From positions 1 to 46,808 of the forward strand of contig CAURGH010000015.1 in NCBI GenBank assembly GCA_963524305.1: a DNA stretch of 46,808 nt, written 5' to 3'. Positions 8,962 through 15,690 of this stretch are shown piece after piece. Under the pieces are notes generated by a model. That model did no database searches. It was not told where the DNA came from and worked only from the letters and a program-made list of their open reading frames with translations. The stretch is from JABCPH02 sp963524305. GTDB taxonomy: Bacteria; Fusobacteriota; Fusobacteriia; Fusobacteriales; Leptotrichiaceae. Made by a program: the position numbers and the translations under genes. Position 1 is the stretch's first letter, and each line of letters begins with the position of its first letter.

Positions 8962-8995
8962 AATCTAATATATTTTAAGTATAATATTCAAATTG
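8962..8995 (-). promoter_or_regulatory. Likely asnS promoter (extended -10)
   Basis: On the minus strand TATAAT is preceded by TGT, an extended -10, about 50 nt before the AAAGGAG near 8911. No good -35 hexamer is seen, as expected for extended -10 promoters. No T-box elements (no GGTGG-type box, no long leader) precede asnS. Confidence 0.45.
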
Positions 8996-9051
8996 ATAGA
9001 GTAAAAATTTTAATTGATTATTATCACAATAAACATTTTCTATTTAAAATA

Positions 9052-9086
9052 AAAACACCCTAAAACTCATATTTTTAGGATGTTTT
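9052..9086 (-). terminator. Rho-independent terminator after rplT
   Basis: Inverted repeat with 14-bp arms (9052-9065 and 9073-9086, one mismatch), loop of 7, followed on the minus strand by a T-rich run. It closes the infC-rpmI-rplT operon. Confidence 0.85.
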
Positions 9087-9108
9087 CATATAAATTATAC
9101 TATCAATA

Positions 9109-9453
9109 CTATTTTACTTTTTCTACTAATTTTGCAAATTCTGCAGGATTGTTTAAAGCTAAGTCAGCTAAAACTTTTCTATCTAATTCAATTCCAGCTT
9201 TTTTCAATCCGTTCATAAATTTAGAATAAGATAATCCATTTAATCTTGCAGCAGCGTTAATTCTAACAATCCACAATTCACGCATAGTTCTCTTTTTAAG
9301 TTTTCTATGCTCTGTTGCGTAAGCCATTGCTTTCTTAACAGCTTCATTCGCTTTTTTATAATTTGTTTTTATAGCTCCTCTATAACCTTTTGCTTCTTTT
9401 AAAACTTTTTTATGTCTTTTTCTTCTAACTATTCCTGTTTTTACTCTTGGCAT
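9109..9453 (-). CDS. rplT: 50S ribosomal protein L20
   Basis: 114 residues, near the usual 117. It starts MPRVKTGIVRRKRHKKVLK and has the conserved GYRGA and ELWIVRINAAARLNGLSYSKFM segments. L20 binds 23S rRNA early in 50S assembly and in many bacteria represses its own operon by binding the leader mRNA. It follows rpmI by 23 nt with an AAGGAGG site and is last in the operon, ahead of a strong terminator. Confidence 0.98.
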   Translation of the reverse strand: MPRVKTGIVRRKRHKKVLKEAKGYRGAIKTNYKKANEAVKKAMAYATEHRKLKKRTMRELWIVRINAAARLNGLSYSKFMNGLKKAGIELDRKVLADLALNNPAEFAKLVEKVK

Positions 9454-9476
9454 TTTCTTTCCTCCTTATTTTCTAA

Positions 9477-9683
9477 CTATCTTCCTGCTTGCCCAGCTAA
9501 TGCTCTTTTAATTTTTCTTTCTGCTCCTTTAGGAACTATTGCGTCTTGACCTAATCTTTTCTTTCTCTTGTTAGATTTTTTAGTTAAGATGTGGCTTTTT
9601 CCTGAATGTTTAACTGATACTTTCCCACTTCCTGTAACTTTTACTCTTTTTTTAGTTCCTTTATGTGTTTTCATTTTTGGCAT
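9477..9683 (-). CDS. rpmI: 50S ribosomal protein L35
   Basis: 68 residues, highly basic. It has the family's start MPKMKTHKGTKKRVKVTGSGKV and the SHILTKKSNKRKKRL segment. Middle gene of infC-rpmI-rplT, 17 nt after infC, with an AAGGAGG ribosome-binding site. Component of the large ribosomal subunit. Confidence 0.97.
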   Translation of the reverse strand: MPKMKTHKGTKKRVKVTGSGKVSVKHSGKSHILTKKSNKRKKRLGQDAIVPKGAERKIKRALAGQAGR

Positions 9684-9700
9684 TTTTTTTCCTCCTTGAA

Positions 9701-10225
9701 TTACTTTTTAGGCGATAACAATATAAATTTTTGTACTTGCTCTTTCCCATATTTTTTCTCAACAATTGCTGTTTCTTCAAAATGACTTGCAAATTCATCT
9801 AAAATTTTAATAGCTGAATCAGCATGTAATCTTTCTCTTCCAGTAAGTCTTAAACTTACTTTCACCTTATGTTCTTTTTCTATGAATTTTTTAATTTGAG
9901 AAATTTTTGTTTCTTTATCATGTTCATCAATATGAGGTTTTATTCTCAATTCTTTGACAACAACATTTTTTTGTTTCTTTTTGTTTTCTTTATCTTTTTT
10001 TGTTTTCTCATACTTGTATTTTCCATAGTCCATAATTTTACATACAGGTGGTGTGGCATTCGGTGAAATTTCAACTAAATCTAGATTTTTTTCTGCAGCT
10101 AAAGCAATTGCTTCATTAACAGATAAAATTCCAAATTGTTCTCCATCGTCTCCAATCACTCTAATTTCTCTTGCTCTAATTCTCTCGTTCATTCTCGGTT
10201 CGTTAGATTTATTAGTTCCTTTTAT
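9701..10225 (-). CDS. infC: Translation initiation factor IF-3 (apparent ATA start)
   Basis: IF-3 binds the 30S subunit and checks start codons. The N-domain has MNERIRAREIRVIGDDGEQ and ISPNATPPVCKIMDYGKYKYE; the C-domain has KELRIKPHIDEHD and VSLRLTGRERLH. The open frame extends to a GTG at 10234, but that GTG is part of the ribosome-binding sequence TAGGAGGTG. The first in-frame codon at proper distance (8 nt) from AGGAGG is ATA at 10223-10225, giving 174 residues. infC genes elsewhere commonly use AUU, AUC or AUA, which IF-3 itself discriminates against, giving autoregulation. First gene of the operon with rpmI and rplT. Confidence 0.93.
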   Translation of the reverse strand: MKGTNKSNEPRMNERIRAREIRVIGDDGEQFGILSVNEAIALAAEKNLDLVEISPNATPPVCKIMDYGKYKYEKTKKDKENKKKQKNVVVKELRIKPHIDEHDKETKISQIKKFIEKEHKVKVSLRLTGRERLHADSAIKILDEFASHFEETAIVEKKYGKEQVQKFILLSPKK

Positions 10226-10520
10226 AAAGAACACCTCCTACTTTTTTTACACCTAAATAATTGGGTATAATTAATAAAAAAACAAGATATAAGAAACCTT
10301 GCTCAAAATAGCTATATAGACAGATTATTAAACATATTAAAATATAAAACAAACTGCAAAATAAAATAACTATATACCTAACTCATCTCTTTCTTAAAAA
10401 AGAAATCTTTAAATATCAATTGTCAATCAATTAATATTTCTAATTTGCTTATAAATTTAAGCAAAAATCTACTCCTGATGGAAAGGTGAGAAACAATGTT
10501 TCTACTTCTAATTTAATTAC
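10226..10520 (-). promoter_or_regulatory. Long infC operon leader with attenuator-like hairpins
   Basis: About 295 nt of transcribed leader between the promoter and infC. It holds a hairpin TTTGCTTA...TAAGCAAA (around 10444-10465), a TTTCTT/AAGAAA hairpin near 10390-10405, and a weak stem (CAAG/CTTG, 10283-10301) followed on the minus strand by seven T (10276-10282), which looks like a terminator just before the gene. The AAGAAA segment could instead pair with TTTCTT inside that last hairpin. In Firmicutes the same operon is controlled by an L20-binding attenuator leader; a comparable role here is inference. Confidence 0.5.
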
Positions 10521-10526
10521 CTAATA

Positions 10527-10556
10527 ATGATAGCATATTTTTGTATAATTTGTCAA
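10527..10556 (-). promoter_or_regulatory. infC operon promoter
   Basis: On the minus strand a perfect TTGACA (10551-10556), an 18-nt spacer and TATCAT (10527-10532) with an upstream TGC that makes an extended -10. It is the best promoter match upstream of infC and sets the leader length. Confidence 0.7.
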
Positions 10557-10648
10557 ATTTATTTTAAAATTTTTTATCAAATTATGTTACAAAGAAATTT
10601 TTAAAATCATTATTTTTATTTAATATATGAAAATAACTAAAAAATAAT

Positions 10649-10680
10649 AAGGCTTTTGCTAAAATTTTTAACAAAAGCCA
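10649..10680 (-). terminator. Terminator of the cystine ABC importer operon
   Basis: GGCTTTTG/CAAAAGCC arms of 8 bp around an A/T loop, followed on the minus strand by a T-rich stretch, 28 nt after the stop of the ATPase gene. Confidence 0.75.
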
Positions 10681-10707
10681 AATTTAAAAACAATGTCACA
10701 CGAAATA

Positions 10708-11439
10708 TCAATTAAATCTTCTCAAAAAATTATTTAATCTTTCATCATTCTTATCATTAAAAAATTCTTGAGTTTTACCACTTTTTATAATTTTACCATC
10801 TTCCATAAACAATATAAAATCTGATATTTCCTTGGCAAATTGAATTTCATGAGTAACAATTATCATCGTCACCCCTTCTTTTGCCAAATTTTTTATTACT
10901 GTCAAAACTTCTCCTACCAATTCAGGATCAAGAGCTGAAGTTGGCTCATCAAACAATATAACTTTCGATTCCATTGCCAAAGCCCTTGCTATTCCAATTC
11001 TTTGTTGCTGTCCACCTGACAATTGACTGGGATAAAAATCAGCTTTTTCCAGCAATCCAACTTTTTCTAAATATTTTAATCCTATTTTCATTGCTTCATC
11101 TTTTTTTATTTTTTTTACAACTATCAAACCTTCTATTATATTTTCAATCACAGTCCGATGCTTAAATAAATTATAATTTTGAAACACCATGGTAAAATAT
11201 TTTCTTAATTCTAAAATTTTACGTTTATCCATTTTTTCTAAATCATATATCTTATCGTCTATTTCTATTATCCCTTTTTCAGGAGTTTCCAAATGATTTA
11301 TACTTCTAAGAAAAGTTGATTTCCCTGATCCACTAGGTCCTATTATTCCAATCACTTCACCTTTTTGAATATTTAAGTCGATGCCTTTCAAAATTTCATT
11401 TCCATCAAATGAAATGTGAATATCTTTTATTTTTATCAT
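10708..11439 (-). CDS. Amino-acid (probably cystine) ABC transporter, ATP-binding protein
   Basis: ATPase of a polar amino acid importer of the PAAT family. It shows Walker A GPSGSGKST, the Q-loop (VFQNYNLF), the signature LSGGQQQR, Walker B VILFDEPTSALD and the switch histidine (VTHEIQFA). I use the ATG at 11439, which has GAGGAG seven nt upstream; the TTG at 11445 lies too close to that site. It begins two nt after the permease stop, so the two are translationally coupled. Last gene of the binding protein-permease-ATPase operon controlled by the Cys-codon leader upstream. The cystine assignment rests on the binding protein and the leader, since the ATPase itself does not reveal the substrate. 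Confidence 0.92.
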   Translation of the reverse strand: MIKIKDIHISFDGNEILKGIDLNIQKGEVIGIIGPSGSGKSTFLRSINHLETPEKGIIEIDDKIYDLEKMDKRKILELRKYFTMVFQNYNLFKHRTVIENIIEGLIVVKKIKKDEAMKIGLKYLEKVGLLEKADFYPSQLSGGQQQRIGIARALAMESKVILFDEPTSALDPELVGEVLTVIKNLAKEGVTMIIVTHEIQFAKEISDFILFMEDGKIIKSGKTQEFFNDKNDERLNNFLRRFN

Positions 11440-11441
11440 TT

Positions 11442-12146
11442 TCAAACTCCTCTACTTAATTTTTTTTCTAATATTCCCATTATTTTTTCAATGATAATAC
11501 AAATTATCCAATATATCAATGATACGACAATGTACACTTCAAAAAAGTTTAACCCTGGAGCTCCTACTATTTTAGCCTGTCCCATTAATTCAACTACTGA
11601 AATTATAAACGCTAACGATGTATCTTTAACTAACGCAATGAAGGTATTCCCAAAATTAGGCAATGCTGAAGTAATAGCTTGTGGTAAAATTACTCTTTTT
11701 GTTACTTGCCACTTTGTCATCCCTAACGACAAACCTGCTTCAATTTGCCCTTTTTCTACTGATAAAATAGCTGCTCTAAATGTTTCCGACAAATAAGCCG
11801 TCACGTTTAAAGTGAAAGCCACATACACAAATATTAGAGGCGGAATATTATTAACATTCAAATTCCAATGAGCTTTCATATTAATATAATCTAAAATTTT
11901 AGGTATACCATAGTATGACAAGTAAATTTGAACTAATAGTGGTGTACCCCTTATAAATGATACATATACTCCAAGAAGTCTTGATAGTACCTTTATTTTA
12001 TTGATTCTTGCCATTGCTACGAAGAAACTAAGAATAAAAGAAAAAAACATGGATACTATCGCTATATTTAATGTCATTGGCAACGCTTTTAATATTTCCC
12101 AAAAAGCCGTTACCATAAATTTATAATTTAAAAATTGCATCTGCAC
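11442..12146 (-). CDS. Amino-acid (probably cystine) ABC transporter, permease
   Basis: Inner-membrane permease of the His/Glu/Gln/cystine importer type, about 235 residues with five or so hydrophobic segments. The family features are visible: LLGVYVSFIRGTPLLVQIY near the first third and the EAA loop GQIEAGLSLGMTKWQVTKRVILPQA that contacts the ATPase. Start choice is between a GTG at 12146 (6 nt after AAAGGA) and an ATG at 12140; the frame also extends to a TTG at 12161. It sits between the binding protein gene (45 nt) and the ATPase gene. Confidence 0.92.
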   Translation of the reverse strand: MQMQFLNYKFMVTAFWEILKALPMTLNIAIVSMFFSFILSFFVAMARINKIKVLSRLLGVYVSFIRGTPLLVQIYLSYYGIPKILDYINMKAHWNLNVNNIPPLIFVYVAFTLNVTAYLSETFRAAILSVEKGQIEAGLSLGMTKWQVTKRVILPQAITSALPNFGNTFIALVKDTSLAFIISVVELMGQAKIVGAPGLNFFEVYIVVSLIYWIICIIIEKIMGILEKKLSRGV

Positions 12147-12191
12147 AATATTTCCTTTCAATTTTAAAATAAGCTATTTATTTTTAATATT

Positions 12192-12983
12192 TTATTTTGT
12201 ATAATCTCCGTTAAACCATTTTTCAGATAATTTTTTCAATGTTCCGTCATTTTTCATTGATTCAAGTGCCTTATTTACTTTAGCTCTCAACTCAGGATTA
12301 TCTTTTCTAAATGTAAAGTATACTGGTGATTCTTTTATTGGCTTTCCAACAGCTTCTACAATATCTCCTTTTTGTTTAGTAAAATATCCAACTGTAAGAG
12401 CATCATTTATTGTAGCATCCGCTTTCCCTGCTGCAATTTCTTCTAATGCAATCGAAATATTTCCATCAAAGTATCCCATTTTAAATTCTTTCTTTTTATC
12501 ATATTCTGTCAATATTTGGTTATAGTTACTTCCTACAGATGATAATATTCTTTTCCCTTTAAAGTCTTCCAATGTCTTTATATCTTTTCTACCTTTTTTC
12601 ACAATTATCTGAACTTTTGCAACTAGATAATCATCAGAAAAATCATATTTTTGCTCTCTTTCAGGATTTTTTGTTATTTGATTTGCTATAAAGTCAAATT
12701 TCTTTGATTCAAGTCCTAAAAAAATACTGTCCCAAGGTGTTGGAACAAATTCAACATCCAAATTTGCCCTTTTAGCAATTTCTTCAACAACTTCCACATC
12801 ATACCCAGTCAATTTACCTTTTTCATCTTTATATGTAAAAGGGGCATAAGCTCCTTCTGTTCCTACCTTAACTTTTAATTTCCCGTCATTACTTTTTTGA
12901 CTTTCCTGTTTTGTCCCACAGCTAACCAAAAATAATCCCAACAATAATAAACTTACCAAATACACTACTCTTTTTCTCATCAT
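12192..12983 (-). CDS. Cystine-type ABC transporter substrate-binding lipoprotein
   Basis: Extracytoplasmic binding protein of family 3. A lipoprotein signal (LLLLGLFLVSC) precedes the mature Cys. The mature part reads APFTYKDEKGKLTGYDVEVV, then WDSIFLGLESKKFDFIANQI and NPEREQKYDFSDDY; this WDSxFxGLxxKxFDxIANQ pattern is what I recall from L-cystine-binding TcyA/FliY proteins. The frame extends to a GTG at 12989, but AGGAG is 7 nt before the ATG at 12983, so I use that. It is first in the operon and follows a leader ORF with four Cys codons, which independently points to cysteine or cystine as the substrate. Confidence is high for the family and moderate for the exact ligand. Confidence 0.9.
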   Translation of the reverse strand: MMRKRVVYLVSLLLLGLFLVSCGTKQESQKSNDGKLKVKVGTEGAYAPFTYKDEKGKLTGYDVEVVEEIAKRANLDVEFVPTPWDSIFLGLESKKFDFIANQITKNPEREQKYDFSDDYLVAKVQIIVKKGRKDIKTLEDFKGKRILSSVGSNYNQILTEYDKKKEFKMGYFDGNISIALEEIAAGKADATINDALTVGYFTKQKGDIVEAVGKPIKESPVYFTFRKDNPELRAKVNKALESMKNDGTLKKLSEKWFNGDYTK

Positions 12984-13018
12984 TTTCACTCTCCTATTAT
13001 CTTAATATCTAATAAAAA

Positions 13019-13126
13019 CAAAAAGACTCAAGCCTTGTAAGAACTTGAATTTTTTTAATTTAAATCCCAGCTCTTTGACGTATCAATTAACAAAAAGAGC
13101 CTTTTTTCATAATATTAAAAAGACTC
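13019..13126 (-). promoter_or_regulatory. Cysteine-responsive attenuator (alternative hairpins and terminator)
   Basis: Read on the minus strand. Segment 1 (13117-13126, GAGTCTTTTT) can form a 10-bp stem with segment 2 (13097-13106, AAAAAGGCTC). Segment 2 (13094-13101, GGCTCTTT) can instead pair with segment 3 (13069-13076, AAAGAGCT). Segment 3 (CAAAGAG) can also pair with CTTTTTG (13019-13025), extending a terminator stem ATTCAAG/CTTGAGT (13044-13050 with 13026-13032) that runs into TTTTTATT. Segment 1 overlaps the last codons of the Cys leader ORF. A ribosome waiting on the last Cys codon would cover it, favour 2:3 and free the operon from termination. The pairings are seen; the mechanism is inferred from the classical trp/his attenuators. 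Confidence 0.7.
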
Positions 13127-13180
13127 GCAGAATATACACGTGCAACACATTTTTTTTAAATTCAAAATATTAATCAACAT
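13115..13180 (-). CDS. Cys-rich leader peptide of the cystine importer operon
   Basis: A 21-codon ORF with ATG at 13178-13180 and TAA at 13115-13117, preceded by AGGAGAGGAG ending 10 nt before the ATG. Residues 11-19 are MCCTCIFCE, so four of 21 codons are Cys, including a pair, in an otherwise hydrophobic peptide. Cysteine is usually one of the rarest residues, and the cluster lies immediately before RNA segments that can switch between two hairpins ahead of a cystine-type importer. This is the arrangement of a ribosome-stalling leader peptide. It is too short for standard gene callers. Confidence 0.72.
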   Translation of the reverse strand: MLINILNLKKMCCTCIFCESF

Positions 13181-13225
13181 ATATAATCCGCTCCTCTCCT
13201 TCATATTTATTTTTTAGATAATACA

Positions 13226-13254
13226 ATATTATCATATGTTTTAATTTTTGTCTA
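13226..13254 (-). promoter_or_regulatory. Candidate promoter of the cystine importer leader
   Basis: On the minus strand TAGACA (13249-13254), 17-nt spacer, TAATAT (13226-13231). Transcription would begin about 40 nt before the leader peptide ATG. The -35 and -10 each depart from consensus. Confidence 0.45.
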
Positions 13255-13266
13255 ATTCATATATTA

Positions 13267-13309
13267 TATACAAATATATCTTTTGTATATTCTTATTTGA
13301 GTATACAAA
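13267..13309. repeat. Three alternating 8-bp repeats upstream of the importer promoter
   Basis: TATACAAA occurs at 13267-13274 and 13302-13309, with its exact complement-inverse TTTGTATA at 13282-13289; gaps are 7 and 12 nt. Adjacent copies form inverted repeats. The array lies between the M13 peptidase stop (13320) and the importer -35 (13254). It could be an operator for a dimeric regulator or a weak terminator for the peptidase gene; no T-run follows, which disfavours the latter. Confidence 0.5.
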
Positions 13310-13319
13310 CTTATAGAAA

Positions 13320-15446
13320 TTACCAAATTTTTATTCTATCTTGTGGTGCTCTATACATTTTATCTCCTGGTTTTGTTTTGAAGATTTTGTGGAAAGCATC
13401 AGTGTTTTTCAATACAGAGTTTACACGTAAGAAATTAGGTGAGTGCGAATCTGTTTTTGCTAAATTATTTCTATATTCTTGTGTAGCCTTTTGTTTCCAA
13501 ATATTTGCATAATTTAAGAAAAATAATTCATTTTCTGTATCATTAGAAACTTTTAAATCAGGATGGTCTTCTAAATATAGCTGTAATGCGTCATAAGCGA
13601 TGTTTACCCCTCCTAAATCTGCAATATTTTCTGTTAAAGTATATTTACCATTAAGTTTGATGTTATCTCCAACAGTGTAATTTGAGAATTCATCTTCTAA
13701 TTTTTTAGTTGCTACATCAAATTTTTGTTTATCTTGAGCTGTCCACCAGTTTTTAACATTTCCATCTCCATCAAATTGCGCTCCAGAAACATCAAATCCA
13801 TGAGTTATCTCATGACCAATAACTGCTCCAATTCCACCAAAATTACTTCCTACTTCAGAATTCTTGAAATCATAAAATGGTTTTTGCAAAATTCCTGCCG
13901 GGAATACGATTTCATTTCCTGTTGGTGAATAATAAGCATTTACTGTATGTGCGTCCATAAACCATTCTGTTTTGTCTACTGGTTTTCCAATTTTCTTAAA
14001 TTCTTTATCGTAAGCCCATTCTCCAGCTTTTACCATTTGATCATATAACGAATCATTTTCATTTATGTTCAAGGTACTGTAATCATGCCATTTGTCTGGA
14101 TAACCAATTTTTACATTTATTTTATTCAATTTTTGAATTGCTTTTTTCTTAGTTTCATCACTCATCCAATCTAATTTGTTAATTCTATTTTGGAATGCTT
14201 TTTTTATGTAGCTAACCATTTCTTGTGTATTTTTTTTAGCTTCAGGCGAGAAATTCTTCTTAACATATTCTTTTCCAACTAATTCCCCTAAAGTTCCATC
14301 AACAAAATACAATGCTCTTTTTTCAAGCGTTTCTCTTTCTTTTTGCCCATTCAAATATTTTCCATAAAATTCAAAATATCTTTTCCCTAGTTCATCATTC
14401 AAAACACTTGAAGCTCCTACAATCTTTTGAAATTTCATGTAATCTTTTATCACATCAATATTTTCATTTGTCAAAAATTTATCTAAATTTTTATAATAAT
14501 TCAACTCAGTAATAATCACTTTATCTGTATTCACATTTAACTGTTTCAAGTAATTAGCCAAGTTCACATTTTTAGTTATTGATGACAACTCACTAACTTT
14601 TCTAGGATTATTATATTTAGCTACATCATGACTTTCTTCATTTTTTAACAGCGTTTGAGCTATTTCTTTTTCAAATGCGACTATTTTTTGAGCCTTCGCA
14701 TCAGTGTCAGTTTCACCACCAAGTTTCAATACATCACTAACAAATTTCGTATACTCTTTTAAGATTTTTGTATTTTCTGGAGTTTCCTTTTGATAATAAT
14801 CTCTTGAAAGACCTAATCCTGCTGATTCCATATAAACTGCATTATTTTTGGAATCATTCAAATCAGTTGAAAGTCCCCAACCGTAAAACTCATTTGATCC
14901 TTCTCTCGTATTCTTAATATTATATTTTTGTAAATCATCAATTGATTTTATCTCATCAATTTCATTCAAATCTTTTTTTATAGGCTCAAAACCTAATTTA
15001 TTTCTTTTATCCATGTTGTAAAAAGATTCATATAAAGTCAAGATTTTCTTTTCATCTGAATTTAAAGAATTTCTTTTCACTTTCAACTCTTTTATTAAAT
15101 TTCTCAAAAAATCTTGATTTTTTTCAGAAAGCTCTATAAATGATCCCCAAGATGATTTTGTCGAAGGTATTTGTGTTTTATCTTCCCAATTTTTATTTAC
15201 ATATTCATAAAAATCATCTGTTGGTTTTATTGTTTTACTTAAATTTTCATAAATTTCTTTATCATTTGGTTTTACTAATTTTCGTTGTGATTCTGCATAA
15301 AAATCCCAGAATCCTCCTTTTGTATTTGTATTCGTTCGACCTGGATATTTATTGGCACTTTCATTAGAATGTATGTTATTAGTCACTTCTGCATGTGCCA
15401 CATTTATACTCGCTAGCAATAATGACATTACCATCAATTTCTTCAT
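13320..15446 (-). CDS. Exported M13-family zinc metallopeptidase (PepO/neprilysin-like)
   Basis: About 708 residues, the usual size for PepO and neprilysin-type endopeptidases. A signal peptide (MKKLMVMSLLLASINVAHA) predicts secretion. The catalytic part has NAYYSPTGNEIVFPAGIL, the zinc motif GHEITHGFD and the third ligand in ENIADLGG, all family hallmarks. The C-terminal Cys of the usual CxxW end is replaced (RIKIW). I use the ATG at 15446, which gives a proper signal peptide; the frame extends to a TTG at 15473 but no ribosome-binding site fits it. Such enzymes cleave peptides under about 40 residues, here presumably in the periplasm or outside the cell. It stands alone with its own promoter. 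Confidence 0.93.
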   Translation of the reverse strand: MKKLMVMSLLLASINVAHAEVTNNIHSNESANKYPGRTNTNTKGGFWDFYAESQRKLVKPNDKEIYENLSKTIKPTDDFYEYVNKNWEDKTQIPSTKSSWGSFIELSEKNQDFLRNLIKELKVKRNSLNSDEKKILTLYESFYNMDKRNKLGFEPIKKDLNEIDEIKSIDDLQKYNIKNTREGSNEFYGWGLSTDLNDSKNNAVYMESAGLGLSRDYYQKETPENTKILKEYTKFVSDVLKLGGETDTDAKAQKIVAFEKEIAQTLLKNEESHDVAKYNNPRKVSELSSITKNVNLANYLKQLNVNTDKVIITELNYYKNLDKFLTNENIDVIKDYMKFQKIVGASSVLNDELGKRYFEFYGKYLNGQKERETLEKRALYFVDGTLGELVGKEYVKKNFSPEAKKNTQEMVSYIKKAFQNRINKLDWMSDETKKKAIQKLNKINVKIGYPDKWHDYSTLNINENDSLYDQMVKAGEWAYDKEFKKIGKPVDKTEWFMDAHTVNAYYSPTGNEIVFPAGILQKPFYDFKNSEVGSNFGGIGAVIGHEITHGFDVSGAQFDGDGNVKNWWTAQDKQKFDVATKKLEDEFSNYTVGDNIKLNGKYTLTENIADLGGVNIAYDALQLYLEDHPDLKVSNDTENELFFLNYANIWKQKATQEYRNNLAKTDSHSPNFLRVNSVLKNTDAFHKIFKTKPGDKMYRAPQDRIKIW

Positions 15447-15515
15447 ATTTTTCCATCGCTTTAACCTATTCAAAATTAAAATTTTTCTAGATTAAAAACA
15501 ACTTCTCCTCTCTCT

Positions 15516-15544
15516 ATTATATTCATTTTTTATCAATTTCAATT
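15516..15544 (-). promoter_or_regulatory. Candidate promoter of the M13 peptidase gene
   Basis: On the minus strand a perfect TATAAT (15516-15521), with TTGAAA-like sequence 15-16 nt upstream. An AGAGGAG lies downstream at about 15504-15510 but is too far from the preferred ATG. Confidence 0.45.
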
Positions 15545-15602
15545 ATCGTTATTTTATCACAAAGTATTTACATTTTCAAGATTTTTAAATTTTTATTAAA
15601 AG

Positions 15603-15661
15603 AAAAAAGCATTGATTATAAAAATCATTTTCATAATTTTTATAAAACAATACTTTTTCTC
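15603..15661. terminator. Terminator after the maltose PTS gene
   Basis: A long inverted repeat. The outer arms are AAAAAGTATTG and CAATGCTTTTT (11 bp, one wobble), with an inner ATAAAAAT/ATTTTTAT pairing and T-runs on both strands. It ends the PTS transcript and separates it from the peptidase promoter. Confidence 0.75.
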
Positions 15662-15690
15662 AAAATTTAATTATTTATCAAATTTTATTT

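Noticed and set aside
8849..9045. T-box riboswitch before asnS or trpS
   Set aside because: No T-box sequence, specifier hairpin or terminator is present; the asnS leader is only about 50 nt and trpS has just 32 nt to the preceding gene.
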